Source of the DNA: Achatina immaculata
Lineage: Eukaryota; Mollusca; Gastropoda; Stylommatophora; Achatinidae
Reading direction: 5' to 3'
Assembly (NCBI GenBank): GCA_009760885.1
Contig: CM019697.1
Coordinates: 27,768,710-27,832,709 of the forward strand
DNA: 64,000 nt
The notes under the pieces were generated by a model. The model did not search any database. It saw nothing but the letters and a program-made list of their open reading frames with translations, and had not been told where the DNA came from. Each line of letters opens with the position of its first letter. Position 1 is the stretch's first letter. The position numbers and the translations under genes were made by a program. Positions 13,401 to 21,847 of this stretch are shown piece by piece.

Positions 13401-15289
13401 GTAAAGTTTTATATTTCATCTGTTGTTTGTGTGAAACAGGTAAGTAGAATTTTATATATCGATTCTTGTTTGTGTTTGAGTAAAGTTTGTTTTTTTTATC
13501 TCATTTGTTAATTTTTGATTGACAAGTGGCCATCACACTCAACTGTGAAGAAGTGGTGTGCTAACTTTCTACATGGAGATTTTGACACCGAACGTGCTGC
13601 AAGATCTAAAAGCCCTTCAGCAGCATCAGCTCCAGAAATTATTGATCGTGTTTATGAACTGGTTCTGGCAGATTGACGCAGAGATATCCAGGGAACACAC
13701 TGGGTTTATAATTCATGAACATTATGTAGAAACTGTCAGTCAAGTTGATGCAAAAATGTTTTAATACCAATGGGAAATGTAATACTTTGGACACTTTCAA
13801 TCTGATTTTCAGCAATTTAGTGAGGACTTTTTGGAACGACTCATCACTGTTGATGAAACATTAGTACACTGCCATGACCCCAAGACCAGATGATAGTTCT
13901 TGCGGTGGTGGCTCTTGGCTTTTCTACAGCCAAGGAAATTCAAGAACCAAAAATCACCAGGAAAGGTCATGGCCACTGTTTTTTTTAGATGAGGATGGTA
14001 TTTTAATGAAAGAAAAATGGTGAAGGAAACTGAAAAAGTGTTCTCTTTTGCAGGACAGTGCACCTGCTCACCTGTGGAAAGGTGTTTTTTTCTGCAGGAC
14101 AATGTACCTGCTTATCTCTGGAAAGGTGTTCTCTCACCTGTTGAAAAGTGCTCTTTTTTTGCAGGACAATGCTCCTACCCACCTGTGGAAAAGTGCTCTT
14201 TTTTTTTTCTTTTTTGCCAGACAGTGCTCCTCATCTGTGGAAAAGTGCTCCTTTTTTTCTGTTTGCAGGACAGTGCTCCTGCTAACCTATGGAAAGGTGT
14301 TCTCTTTTTGCAGGACAGTGCTCCTGCTAACCTATGGAAAGGTGTTCTCTTTTTGCAGGACAGTGTTCCTGCTAACCTATGGAAAGGTGTTCTCTTTTTG
14401 CAGGACAGTGCTCCTGCTAACCTATGGAAAGGTGTTCCCTTTTTGCAGGACAGTGCTCCTGCTAACCTATGGAAAGGTGTTCTCTTTTTGCAGGATAGTG
14501 CTCCTGCTAACCTATGGAAAGGTGTTCTCTTTTTGCAGGACAGTGAACCTGCTCACAAAGATTACAAAACAGCGGATGTTTTAAAGAATGTGGGGTTTGA
14601 GCACATGAATCATCCATCCCACTCACCATATCTTGCTCTGTTTCCTAACCTTAAAAACAGTGTTTCAAAAGGAGGAAAATTTCACTTGTCACAAATGATA
14701 GAAGCAACAGAGTAGTACTTAGTTACCAGACATCAGATTGTTTTTCCCAGGAAGTATTAAAGAAACTTGGGAAATGGTGTCCAGAATGTGTTGAACTTAG
14801 GGTGAATACATGAAGGATTATATGGTTTCATATATAATTCATACATAATTCCCTTTGTGGTCAGGCTGATAACTTTTCATCCTACTCATAACAGCATGTT
14901 TTCATCTTCATCTCTCTAATAGCAAATTCTCATCCTCATCTCTCTGATACCAAGTTCTTGTCTTCATCTCTATAGTATCAAGTTCTTGTCCTCATCTCTC
15001 TAATACCAAGTTCTTGTCCTCATCTCTCTAATACCAAGTTCTTGTTCTCATCTCTCTGATATCAAGTTCTTGTCCTCATCTCTCTAATATCAAGTTCTTG
15101 TCCTCACCTCTCTGATACCAAGTTCTCATCCTTATCTCTGTGATACCAAGTTCTCATCCTCATCATTTTAATGCCAGTCATTGCCACTGACACTGGTCAT
15201 GTTACTTTCAGAGCTTATCTGGCAACTTTGAGCAGAATCTGAGAAGCCTGAGACTGAAGGAGGGAAGAGACTATGTACATTTTAACTAA
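1272..15289 (+). CDS. B3GNTL1: B3GNTL1-like glycosyltransferase, 3' part (4 exons)
   Basis: The coding exons are 1272-1407, 9513-9581, 10457-10531 and 15212-15289. Each is bounded by AG/GT, and the phases join them into one frame of 118 residues plus stop. The product resembles the C-terminal third of animal B3GNTL1, a family-2 (GT-A) glycosyltransferase-like protein of about 360 residues annotated as a putative beta-1,3-N-acetylglucosaminyltransferase. Visible family landmarks are [36 protein letters not shown] and a short C-terminus ending DYVHFN. The nucleotide-sugar-binding N-terminal domain lies upstream of the window. Introns reach 8 kb and are filled with minisatellites and transposon remnants. 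The homology is recalled from the family, not searched; enzymatic activity is inferred. Confidence 0.85.
1525..1635 (+). repeat. 37-bp tandem repeat, 3 copies
   Basis: The unit starts TTGACTGCAGATTAA and ends CTTCCCAAAAG, at 1525, 1562 and 1599, with a single-base difference (T/C) between copies. It is intronic. Confidence 0.9.
1655..2760 (-). mobile_element. Mariner/IS630-type transposase remnant
   Basis: On the - strand the end of a mariner transposase can be read: [17 protein letters not shown] near 1870-1820, then [18 protein letters not shown] and a stop near 1775-1713. This matches the usual mariner C-terminus (RxDKCLxxxGDYxEK). The rest of the frame is broken, and no terminal inverted repeats were recognised. 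Confidence 0.6.
2805..3150 (+). repeat. 29-bp minisatellite
   Basis: Units of the type CAATCACTGAATCATCACAC recur at 29-bp steps (for example 2924, 2953, 2982). The apparent - strand frame across it is a by-product of the repeat. Confidence 0.88.
3284..3535 (+). repeat. 48-bp minisatellite
   Basis: Units begin TAAATAACAAATAACACTGT and contain GTGTAAGAATGTAGAAAAAC. Copies start at 3284, 3332 and 3380, followed by shortened copies. The core is related to the next array. Confidence 0.88.
3535..4295 (+). repeat. Mixed 31/42-bp minisatellite with higher-order pattern
   Basis: The short unit (31 bp) is TGTGCGTTAGAATGTAGAAT plus AACCTTTAAAT. The long unit adds 11 bases containing AATCACAT or AGTCACAT. 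Short and long units alternate in blocks over about 20 copies. It derives from the adjoining 48-bp array. Confidence 0.9.
4715..5105 (+). repeat. 49-bp minisatellite
   Basis: The unit contains CATAGTTGATCATCACAGAC and ATCACTGCCATTTTGTCTGA; successive copies are 49 bp apart (for example 4811 and 4860). About eight copies lie here and six more at 6381-6675, inside the second copy of the 1.57 kb duplication. Confidence 0.93.
4811..7951 (+). repeat. Nearly perfect 1.57 kb tandem duplication
   Basis: Bases 4811-6380 and 6381-7951 are near-identical head-to-tail copies; the one difference seen is a single T in a T-run near 5300 (copy 2 has one more). Both copies contain the same part of the 49-bp minisatellite, the same 234-base open frame (5409-5642 and 6980-7213), and a 26-27 bp array (GTGGCTATGTAGTTTTGTGT). 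The junction at 6380 joins the unit end directly to minisatellite sequence. No conserved protein was recognised, so the short frames are not called genes. Confidence 0.93.
7952..8205. other. Unassigned intron sequence
   Basis: It includes a short (CA)n near 8000. No gene or element recognised. Confidence 0.6.
8210..8850 (+). repeat. 28-bp minisatellite
   Basis: The unit is GCTCTCTACAGATTATGACA plus CTAATTTT, with variants GATGATGACACTGACTGT. There are over 20 copies, decaying toward 9000. It is intronic. Confidence 0.92.
9025..9290 (+). repeat. ~21-bp minisatellite
   Basis: Units of the type TACAAAGATCTGATTTCTCT alternate with CTATAAAGATCTGATTTCTC, about 13 copies. It lies just upstream of the B3GNTL1-like exon at 9513. 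Confidence 0.92.
9513..9581 (+). CDS. B3GNTL1: B3GNTL1-like exon ([11 protein letters not shown])
   Basis: A polypyrimidine tract ending CCAG precedes it and GTAACT follows it. It has 23 codons in phase 0, beginning [17 protein letters not shown], and joins the exon ending at 1407 without a phase break. Confidence 0.88.
9582..10456. other. B3GNTL1 intron without other recognised genes
   Basis: Apart from the 48-bp duplication at 10062-10157 nothing was recognised. A (TTA)n stretch near 10377 precedes the acceptor. Confidence 0.6.
10062..10157 (+). repeat. 48-bp direct duplication
   Basis: Two copies of a 48-bp unit starting GTTAGAATTTACAGTTGTTT lie back to back with no difference seen. Confidence 0.88.
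10457..10531 (+). CDS. B3GNTL1: B3GNTL1-like exon ending in an amplified splice donor
   Basis: The acceptor is ATCACAG and the donor is GTGAGT at 10532. It has 25 codons in phase 0, from [12 protein letters not shown] to VVVCVKL. The last ~19 bases of the exon and its donor are the seed of the minisatellite that follows directly, so the true exon end is the first of more than 20 near-identical donors. The first donor is preferred because the next exon (15212) continues the family sequence in frame. Confidence 0.85.
10510..11640 (+). repeat. Splice-donor minisatellite (43/33-bp units)
   Basis: The unit reads GTGAGTGCAGTTTTATATCT, then CTTTTGTTGTTTGTGTGAAG and TTG (43 bp). A shorter form (33 bp) lacks ten bases, CTTTTGTTGT. 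There are about 26 copies. Each copy carries the last ~19 bases of the exon 10457-10531 (GTTGTTTGTGTGAAGTTG) followed by GTGAGT, so the array is made of repeated exon-end/donor junctions. Some copies have TTGAGT in place of GTGAGT. Older, diverged units continue at 13255-13530. Confidence 0.93.
11760..11895 (+). mobile_element. LINE 3' tip with (GAT)n tail
   Basis: A short frame reads [17 protein letters not shown] and stop, which resembles the extreme C-terminus of RTE-like reverse transcriptases (D-R-xx-W-R-xx-I...GT). It is followed directly by TGATGATGATGATGATGAG, a typical simple-repeat tail. Only the tip is present. Confidence 0.55.
12035..12640 (+). repeat. 54-bp minisatellite (18-codon unit)
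   Basis: The unit starts GATGACACAGGAAAAAGATG and contains TTTGGCAGATGCAGCTTGCT; about 11 copies. Because 54 is a multiple of three, frames stay open on both strands for up to 166 codons. These frames are treated as by-products: no start context or non-repeat protein supports them. Confidence 0.93.
12640..13215 (+). mobile_element. Mariner transposase remnant
   Basis: Near 12945-13025 the frame reads [20 protein letters not shown], matching the mariner block between the first and second catalytic Asp (K-F-x-T-x-x-x-x-K-V/F-M-x-x-x-F-W-D). Stops and shifts surround it. Together with the 54-bp array it appears to interrupt the splice-donor minisatellite, whose older copies resume at 13255. Confidence 0.55.
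13255..13530 (+). repeat. Diverged continuation of the splice-donor minisatellite
   Basis: Copies of TTGTTGTTTGTGTGAAGTTT...AGAGTTTTATAT are recognisable but mutated, for example GTGTGAAACAGGTAAGTAGA near 13430. They match units at 10510-11640, indicating one array later split or expanded at one end. Confidence 0.8.
13520..14810 (+). mobile_element. Mariner with a minisatellite grown inside its transposase
   Basis: N-terminal HTH region: [20 protein letters not shown] and [14 protein letters not shown] near 13550-13675. First catalytic block: [17 protein letters not shown] near 13835-13890, then [11 protein letters not shown] near 13945-13985. Second block: DSAPAHL and later [17 protein letters not shown]. 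Third: [12 protein letters not shown], with YL where mariners have DL. Between the second-block copies lies a 45-bp in-frame array (14080-14560). The - strand open frames are by-products. Stops in the N-terminal half show it is dead. Confidence 0.8.
14060..14560 (+). repeat. 45-bp in-frame minisatellite within mariner
   Basis: The unit begins CAGGACAGTGCTCCTGCTAA and continues CCTATGGAAAGGTGTTCTCT plus TTTTG, encoding [15 protein letters not shown], 15 codons. At least six clean copies lie at the 3' side, and more variable ones at the 5' side. The unit covers the transposase motif with the second catalytic Asp, and the frame continues from 14017 to 14715. Confidence 0.92.
14910..15170 (+). 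repeat. 28-bp minisatellite just before the terminal exon
   Basis: The unit is CTCTAATACCAAGTTCTTGT plus CCTCATCT, about nine copies. It ends about 40 bases before the last B3GNTL1-like exon, so it occupies the branch-point and upstream acceptor region. Confidence 0.9.
15212..15289 (+). CDS. B3GNTL1: B3GNTL1-like terminal exon
   Basis: The acceptor is TTACTTTCAG. There are 25 codons plus [23 protein letters not shown] matches the end of B3GNTL1 proteins, which finish in a similar NLRSL...DFLHF pattern. No canonical AATAAA is seen shortly after the stop. Confidence 0.85.
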   Translation, partial: SLSGNFEQNLRSLRLKEGRDYVHFN

Positions 15290-15519
15290 GCAGTAAAAAT
15301 CAGTTTTCATGTTTGCTTGTTTTTGATAAACTCAAATACTCACAAACACAGCCCACTCCTGGCCCCCAGCCCACATTAACAACTTATGCTGAACATTCCA
15401 AAATGCAAGTGACAAAGGAAATGACAGAGTGAACAGGAAAAAATATTTCTCTTCAGCCATACTTGATCAAATTAGCTCCTTTAAGATCTGAAGATGGTTA
15501 GCTTATTACAGATATAAAC

Positions 15520-16150
15520 ATGCAGCTGGAAAAATGGACAATAGAAACATGAAGTTGAAAAATGTACAATAGAAACATGCAGTTGGAAAAGTGGACAATA
15601 GAAACTTGAAGTTGGAAAAGTGGACAATAGAAACTTGAAGTTGGAAAAGTGGACAATAGAAACTTGAAGCTGGAAAAGTGGACAATAGAAACTTGAAGTT
15701 GGAAAAGTGGACAATAGAAACTTGAAGTTGGAAAAGTGGACAATAGAAACTTGAAGTTGGAAAACTGGACAATAGAAACATGAAGTTGAAAAAAGTGGAC
15801 AATAGAAACATGAAGTTGAAAAAAGTGGACAATAGAAACATGAAGTTGAAAAAAGTGGACAATAGAAACATGAAGTTGAAAAAGTGGACAATAGAAACAT
15901 GAAGTTGGAAAAATGTACAATAGAAACATGCAGTTGGAAAAGTGGACAATAGAAACATGCCGTTGGAAAAGTGAACAAGAGAAACATGCAGTTGTAAAAG
16001 TGGACAATAGAAATATGAAGTTGGAAAAATGGACAATAGAAACATGAAGTTGGAAAAATGTACAATAGAAACATGCAGTTGGAAAAGTTGACAATAGAAA
16101 CATGAAGTTGGAAAAAATGTACAATAGAAACATGAAGTTGGAAAAGTGGA
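15520..16150 (+). repeat. 29-bp minisatellite
   Basis: The unit is AATAGAAACATGAAGTTGGA plus AAAGTGGAC, over 20 copies. All three - strand frames are open across it (up to 252 codons) because the unit lacks stops on that strand; no gene is called. Confidence 0.93.
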
Positions 16151-16387
16151 CTGGAAACCACAGAAAATTTAACTTCTAAGAAAATCAAAGAACTCCAACC
16201 AAAACATCTTGTAATGGCTGAACTGGATAACATACCCACAGAACAGGAGCTATCAACAAAGTTTCAAATAGAAAGCAAATGTGCTGCAAGTAGATCATTT
16301 CTGCAGAAGTTTGAAAAAATATAGATATGCTTCTGGTTTTAGTTCCCTCATTCACCTCATCCAGTTCTGGTGAGTGTTTGAAATATA

Positions 16388-17372
16388 CTACTGTCCAAAA
16401 GTTAAGGGCCACCCCCTTATTCAACACATTTTTATATCAGCTAATATAAAGATACAGTAAAGAATAATTTCATTGCCATCCACAGACAGTCCTCTATGCA
16501 TGTGAGGTATAAAATGTACTCACTGATTATGAGTGTGAAAATCATGTGTTATGTTAAGTGTAAATTTAGGGTATGATTCATGTGCTCCACCAGCCCACAC
16601 AGGTAGAAGAATCATGCTGATTCATGATGCAAGTGCAGTAGGGACTTACTAAACAGATGTCACATTTTAAAATTGGTGATGAAAGGACGCTTCTGTCAGT
16701 TGCAAAAACAATGCCCCAGAGGAGACGTCTTTGCACCCTAGAAGGTGTTCAGGCTTACGTGTAGGTTGAGAATGACACATCTGCTCGTCAGGTTGCAAGG
16801 CATTTGGGAGTGTCTACCATCCATAGGCTTTTGGAGAGATTTAGCGCCACCAGAGGAGTAGAAGACCAAAACCATTCCGCATGCCTGCATTGTATGAGCT
16901 GGCAGGATGACAGAAATCTCTTCTTGTCTGCCTTTCACCACCAGACAGCCACTCAGACCAGCAGTCAGAATCCCTCTCACTCCAGCTCACTGCAGAGCCC
17001 ATGTTGCCTGCAGTTGTAAGCACAAGTCAGAATCCCTCTCACTCCGGCTCACTGCAGAGCCCATGTTGCCTGCAGTTGTAAGCACAAGTGAATGACATCA
17101 GAGATTTATCGAATGCCTGGCTGCAAATGGTGGTTGTACCAGATTTTGACAGTTCAAGTGTAACAGTACTTATCTTGTGACTTTTATGATGATGGCTGAG
17201 TGACTTCTCAGGCTTATAACATTTGTACAGATTATCATATTCACATAAGAGTTGTATGATTTTGTTGCAATTTAAATGCAGTTAATTATGCTATGTAATT
17301 TTTCTGATACTGGCTGCATATTATTTTTTAGACCTTGGTTTTAGCAAGTGGTCCTTAACTTTTGGACAGTAG
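16388..17372 (+). mobile_element. Tc1-like element, internally deleted, with TIRs
   Basis: Terminal inverted repeats: CTACTGTCCAAAAGTTAAGG at 16388 and its complement CCTTAACTTTTGGACAGTAG ending 17372, flanked by TA on both sides. The interior retains only the N-terminal transposase HTH (ARQVARHLGVSTIHRLLERF near 16785-16845). The catalytic domain is missing. A ~66-bp segment (TCAGAATCCCTCTCACTCC...) is duplicated in tandem at 16966-17090. Confidence 0.85.
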
Positions 17373-18103
17373 TATATATGCAAGATGCTTAGATAGTGTT
17401 GTTTGTATAAGACCATATGTAATAGAGTAGGATAGGTAATTAGTTGGATAGAACAAAATAGTAGTCTCCCCTGTAGAGAGTTAATTTTTGGATACTTATA
17501 GGCAGGAAAATCTGTTGTAAACCTGGCACATATTTGTACTCGTAGTGAACGAGTTTAGAAGAGATGCACAGAAAATAGGCAGATGAAGTGATTAACAGTT
17601 GAGACGGGCAAGAAAGGGGTTCCAGAAATGTAGCCATGCAAGATTTTTTCTTCAGAGTCCGTATTTTAGTTGGGCCTCAAAATAACAGAACGTAGATTGT
17701 AGCCCATCCTTTGTAGGAATGCTTAGTATGGGTTAAATTTGTCCTTTTTAGGAGAGTTTCTTCTGAGTTTAGTTTTTGAGAGAGTATGTGGTGTTGTCTG
17801 TGGTAAGAAGCAAAAATGTCCTTGAAAATCTTGCTGTGTGAGAAGTCATCCCATGGCGGCATTAAGTCACCCAGACACTATTTCATGTAATTGTGAATTC
17901 CATCAATCTTTTCGCATCACTTCCATTTGGCAACATCCACCAACAAATGTGATTTCATCAATAAATCTGTTCTGTTATAACATCCAGAGTTAGGTGATTA
18001 CTGACTTATGTTTTGTGTTGCAGTTGTGGAGTTGGATGATCAGTAAATTTTATTTTATATAGTTCACAAGTTGTATATGAACTCTGTATAGTGATCTTGG
18101 GTT
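17373..18103. other. Unassigned spacer
   Basis: Two short - strand frames (17862-17677, 17637-17440) lie end to end in the same orientation and might be a decayed coding piece (WATIYVLLF, PGLQQIFLPISIQKL), but no family is recognised. Confidence 0.4.
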
Positions 18104-18690
18104 ATGGAAGTTGCATAGAGCATATCAGTGTAATGAAGTGAGGCAAGTGTAACAACTTCATGATGTCATGGAAGTTGCATAGAGCATATCAGTGTAACGA
18201 AGTGAGGCAAGTGTAACAACTTCATGATGTCATGGAAGTTGCATAGAGCATATCAGTGTAATGAAGTGAGGCAAGTGTGACAACTTCATGATGTCATGGA
18301 AGTTGCATAGAGCATATCAGCGTAAAGAAGTGAGGCAAGTGTGACAACTTCATGATGTCATGGAAGTTGCATAGAGCATATAAGCGTAACAAAGTGAGGT
18401 AAGTGTGACAACTTCATGATGTCATGGAAGTTGCATAGAGCATATCAGTGTAACGAAGTGAGGCAAGTGTGACAACTTCATGATGTCATGGAAGTTGCAT
18501 AGAGCACATCAGTGTAACGAAGTGAGGCAAGTGTAACAACTTCATGATGTCATGGAAGTTGCATAGAGCACATCAGTGTAACGAAGTGAGGCAAGTGTAA
18601 CAACTTCATGATGTCATGGAAGTTGCATAGAGCACATCAGTGTAACGAAGTGAGGCAAGTGTAACAACTTCATGATGTCATGGAAGTTCC
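18104..18690 (+). repeat. 64-bp minisatellite
   Basis: The unit starts ATGGAAGTTGCATAGAGCAT and ends CAACTTCATGATGTC; copies at 18104, 18168, 18232 and on, about nine, differing by few bases. Confidence 0.93.
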
Positions 18691-19129
18691 CCAAAATGTT
18701 CAAGGCACTCTACAGCCATCAGCATAAAGAATAGTATGTTCTATAACATTGAAGCAATGCATGGTGCAAACAATAGATGAAGTCAAAGTCTGTTCATATT
18801 AACAATAGTCGTGCAACCAACTAAAAATAATTCTTTACAAATGAGAGAAAAGTGAAAAGTGTCTTGTAATCATAGAGGGATCTCTCTGCTAAGTTAAACA
18901 TGTACAGCATTTCCTCAGCTTGTAGAAACCGGAAGTGAGTAGCTTCTGGTCCAGGCAGTCGAGCAGTGACGTGACTGCCACACACTATAATATAAAATAA
19001 ATAATGCACCAATTTGTTGTTCCTTCTACCTTATTCTACATTATGAGCTGACTTGAACGACATGACGTGTAAGCATGTGGTAAAAACATTACTCAAACTG
19101 ATTATTTCTTTCCACAAAGATATGATGAC
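18691..19129. other. Unassigned spacer
   Basis: No motif or repeat recognised. Confidence 0.5.
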
Positions 19130-19290
19130 TATCATACATGTTTGATGGTTGAAAATCTTTTAGTTTTGAGGTGAACCAGGGCTGTATCCTAACCCCTGTT
19201 CTCTTTGAAAAATACTTTCCCATCCTCATAGACTGCACAGAGTGTAGCAGTGTGTTAGAAGTGGAGGGTTAGCGTAAGGGAGAAGCTAAG
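19130..19290 (+). mobile_element. Reverse transcriptase fragment
   Basis: One frame reads SFEVNQGCILTPVLFEKYFP, the reverse-transcriptase block before the YADD box (xGVKQGCxLxPxLF). Nothing else of the element is clear, though YADD-like remains may follow near 19770. Confidence 0.45.
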
Positions 19291-20275
19291 TACAGAGTGA
19301 TTGGGAAAACCTGATCCTCTGGTTGTCGCTCAGCTTAAATAAAAAGGCACTGTGCGGCACTTGAACAGACAGAAAAAAAGAAAGGAAAGAGAGCAGACGA
19401 CAAGACAGAGGGAAAATGATGGTTAGGACTTAGGATCTAGAAAGAGCTGAAGTTTGTATTTCAGTTAGGAAGTTGTAATTAGTTAGTTTGTGAAATGTGT
19501 AACTAGTTTGTAATAGCTTATTACAATAGAAATGTAGCAGAAGAATCCACTGGCGTTGAAGTCTTAGGACGTTAGTAGATGCTGGGAACTTGTTCTACGT
19601 GGTTGCCTTGAGGTTTACATCCTGAATGTGTGTTCTTGGAATGGTTTGTGCCATTGTCACATCGTCATCCAGTGCAACATTACAAATCATCATAACTTCT
19701 GAGGTAATTTCTGTGCTGCTGTTTTATCACTGAGCGGAAGTGTGAGCCTGGCTAAAATTCGTCTGCAGACGTAGAGTATGCAGACAACAAGGAGAGCACC
19801 ACGCAAAACTCCATCACCATCATCAAGGTCATTGGAATTTGATTGCTGTTTCTAGCCACCTCATTGGAGCCCGTCATATGGGTACAACATGCAAATGAAG
19901 AATGCTGCTTTAAGAGAAGGTGGCAATACATCCATTCACACACAATCAGATGGCTTATTGTTAAAGTTAGCATGACTTGGAGCCATGACAAAATTGAATG
20001 AAGTTCTTTCTGCTCACGATGCAGTCCTAGTTTCTTACAACCAGGCTGTTGTGTACTCGCTGATAAACATTCTCGTTCATGATAAATATCAAAAGGAGAA
20101 GACCATGAATTGGATCAGTACTGGGATACAAAGATGTCTGTATGGAATCCATAAAAGATTTTTGTATCAACCATGAGAAATGGGAAGAACTGGCATAGCA
20201 TCATGCAAATTGGCAGGAAACTTTCACAGCTGTGCTTTGTCTTCTGAAGAAGAGCCAGCATTAAAGTGTGCACAA
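19291..20275. other. Unassigned spacer
   Basis: Short frames only (for example 19985-20176). Possibly the rest of the reverse transcriptase fragment at 19130, but no motif is clear. Confidence 0.4.
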
Positions 20276-20410
20276 ACAGGCAGATTCTGGACTTAGAAAC
20301 ACATTCATAGTTTGTATAAACAGGCAGATTCTGAGCTTAGAACATATATACAGTTTGTAGAAACAGGCAGTTTCTGGGCTTAGAAGAACATACATAGTGT
20401 GTAAAAACAG
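20276..20410 (+). repeat. ~44-bp tandem repeat, 3 copies
   Basis: Units start CAGGCAGATTCTGG and contain CTTAGAA...CATAGTTTGTA. Confidence 0.8.
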
Positions 20411-20764
20411 TTGAACACATCAGTAAAATATTGGTAAAAACATCAGTAAAATATCGGTAAAGGTAAGACAAACAGTTCATAACTGCCTTCCTGAAGGCTT
20501 ATCTCTTGAGATAAAAAGAGCTAACATAATAGCAAACCATGTTCTTTTTGCTAGATCCAGTTTCTTCATATTTCTTATAAACCTCAAATTTTTTTACCAA
20601 CAAACTACTTGGCAAAACTAGAAAAAAATCATTTAAATGTCCTTTGAAGGGAAAAAGCCATGATCTAAATCTGAGTCATCCATGACAGGGAAGTATTGTT
20701 TGAAAGAATACATCTGTAGCCAGAAGTGTTTTCAAGTAGTCATTGACTTCGGTGGTAAATATAT

Positions 20765-21040
20765 TTTCTGCAAGATCAACAGAGTATGATAATGTAACAA
20801 AATATAACAAAGTAAATATTCTCTTTACAAGACCAACAGAGTACAATCTTACATTTTATAATGTAGGAAAATAAATGTTCTCTGTACAAGATCAGTAGAA
20901 CACAATCTTACAACAAACTAGGAAAATATTCTCTCTACAAGATCAATAGAACACAATCTTACAACAAAATGTAGGAAAATAAATGTTCTCTCTACAAGAA
21001 CAGCACAAAACAATCTTACAACAAAATGTAGCTAACTAAA
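20765..21040 (+). repeat. ~60-bp tandem repeat, 4-5 copies
   Basis: Units contain CTCTACAAGATCAATAGAAC and ACAATCTTACAACAAAATGT, with length variation. Confidence 0.8.
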
Positions 21041-21049
21041 TATCCTCTC

Positions 21050-21835
21050 TCTCTCTCCATAGCAGATGCATTGTGCTACTAACTGTGAAAACAGGGTGTC
21101 ACTGAGCCAGCTGACATGTTTTAATTTTAGACTCAAACTGTTCAACAACTTTTAAACAGAGACAAGGAAGTACAGGTTGAATTCTATACCACCATGCTTG
21201 TCTTGCTATGGAAAGAATTTGAGCTCTTGAACAATTTGTTAATGACCAAAGAAGCTCACTTTCATCTGCTGGGGTTTGTCATTAAACAGAATATGTGGTA
21301 CTGTCACCTATGAGCTGACAAAAACTGTATGAGATGCCATTGTACTCTCTGAAAATGATGGTGAGATTTGGAATTGTTGGACCATATTTATTTGTAAAAA
21401 ATAAAGGAGAAATTGTGACTGTAAAGTCAGATCATTACACAATCCTGTTAGAATCCTTTGCCATGTCACAACTAGGATGCATTTGAATTGACTCAAAAGC
21501 CCTTCATTTTCAGCAGAATGGGACAACAATCCACACTGTACAAAACAGCATGACTGTTCAGCAGTTGTTTAGATATGTTATCTCTTGTTTTAGTCATCAT
21601 ATGGCCTTCTTGGTCCTCTGGCCTTAGCGTCTCTGACTTTTACTGTAGGGATTCTTGAAAGACTGTATGTACTGGAGACATATGGCAAAGTTCTTGAACT
21701 GTTGATGAGGTTTGTGCCATTGATGAGAATGCCAGAGATGTGCATATGGTGATTTCCAAAAATGCTTACAAATGTCTAGGCTCCCATGGGTACCATTGTC
21801 TCTCTGATATAATATTCAAGAAATATATTTTATAT
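21050..21835 (+). mobile_element. Tc/mariner-superfamily transposase, C-terminal half
   Basis: The DDE-type catalytic half is readable with frameshifts: TKEAHFHLLGFVIKQNMWYC (first catalytic region, with E for D), GPYLF, SQLGCI, ALHFQQNGTTIHTVQNSM (second block) and a final DFQKCLQ...IIFKKYI. This resembles long-branch Tc3/mariner-like transposases common in arthropod genomes. No inverted repeats identified; LINE family A follows at 21848. Confidence 0.65.
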
Positions 21836-21847
21836 ATATATATATAT

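Noticed and set aside
15481..16239. 252-codon open frame on the - strand
   Set aside because: All three frames on that strand are open because the 29-bp unit has no stop there; the protein is only a repeat read-through.
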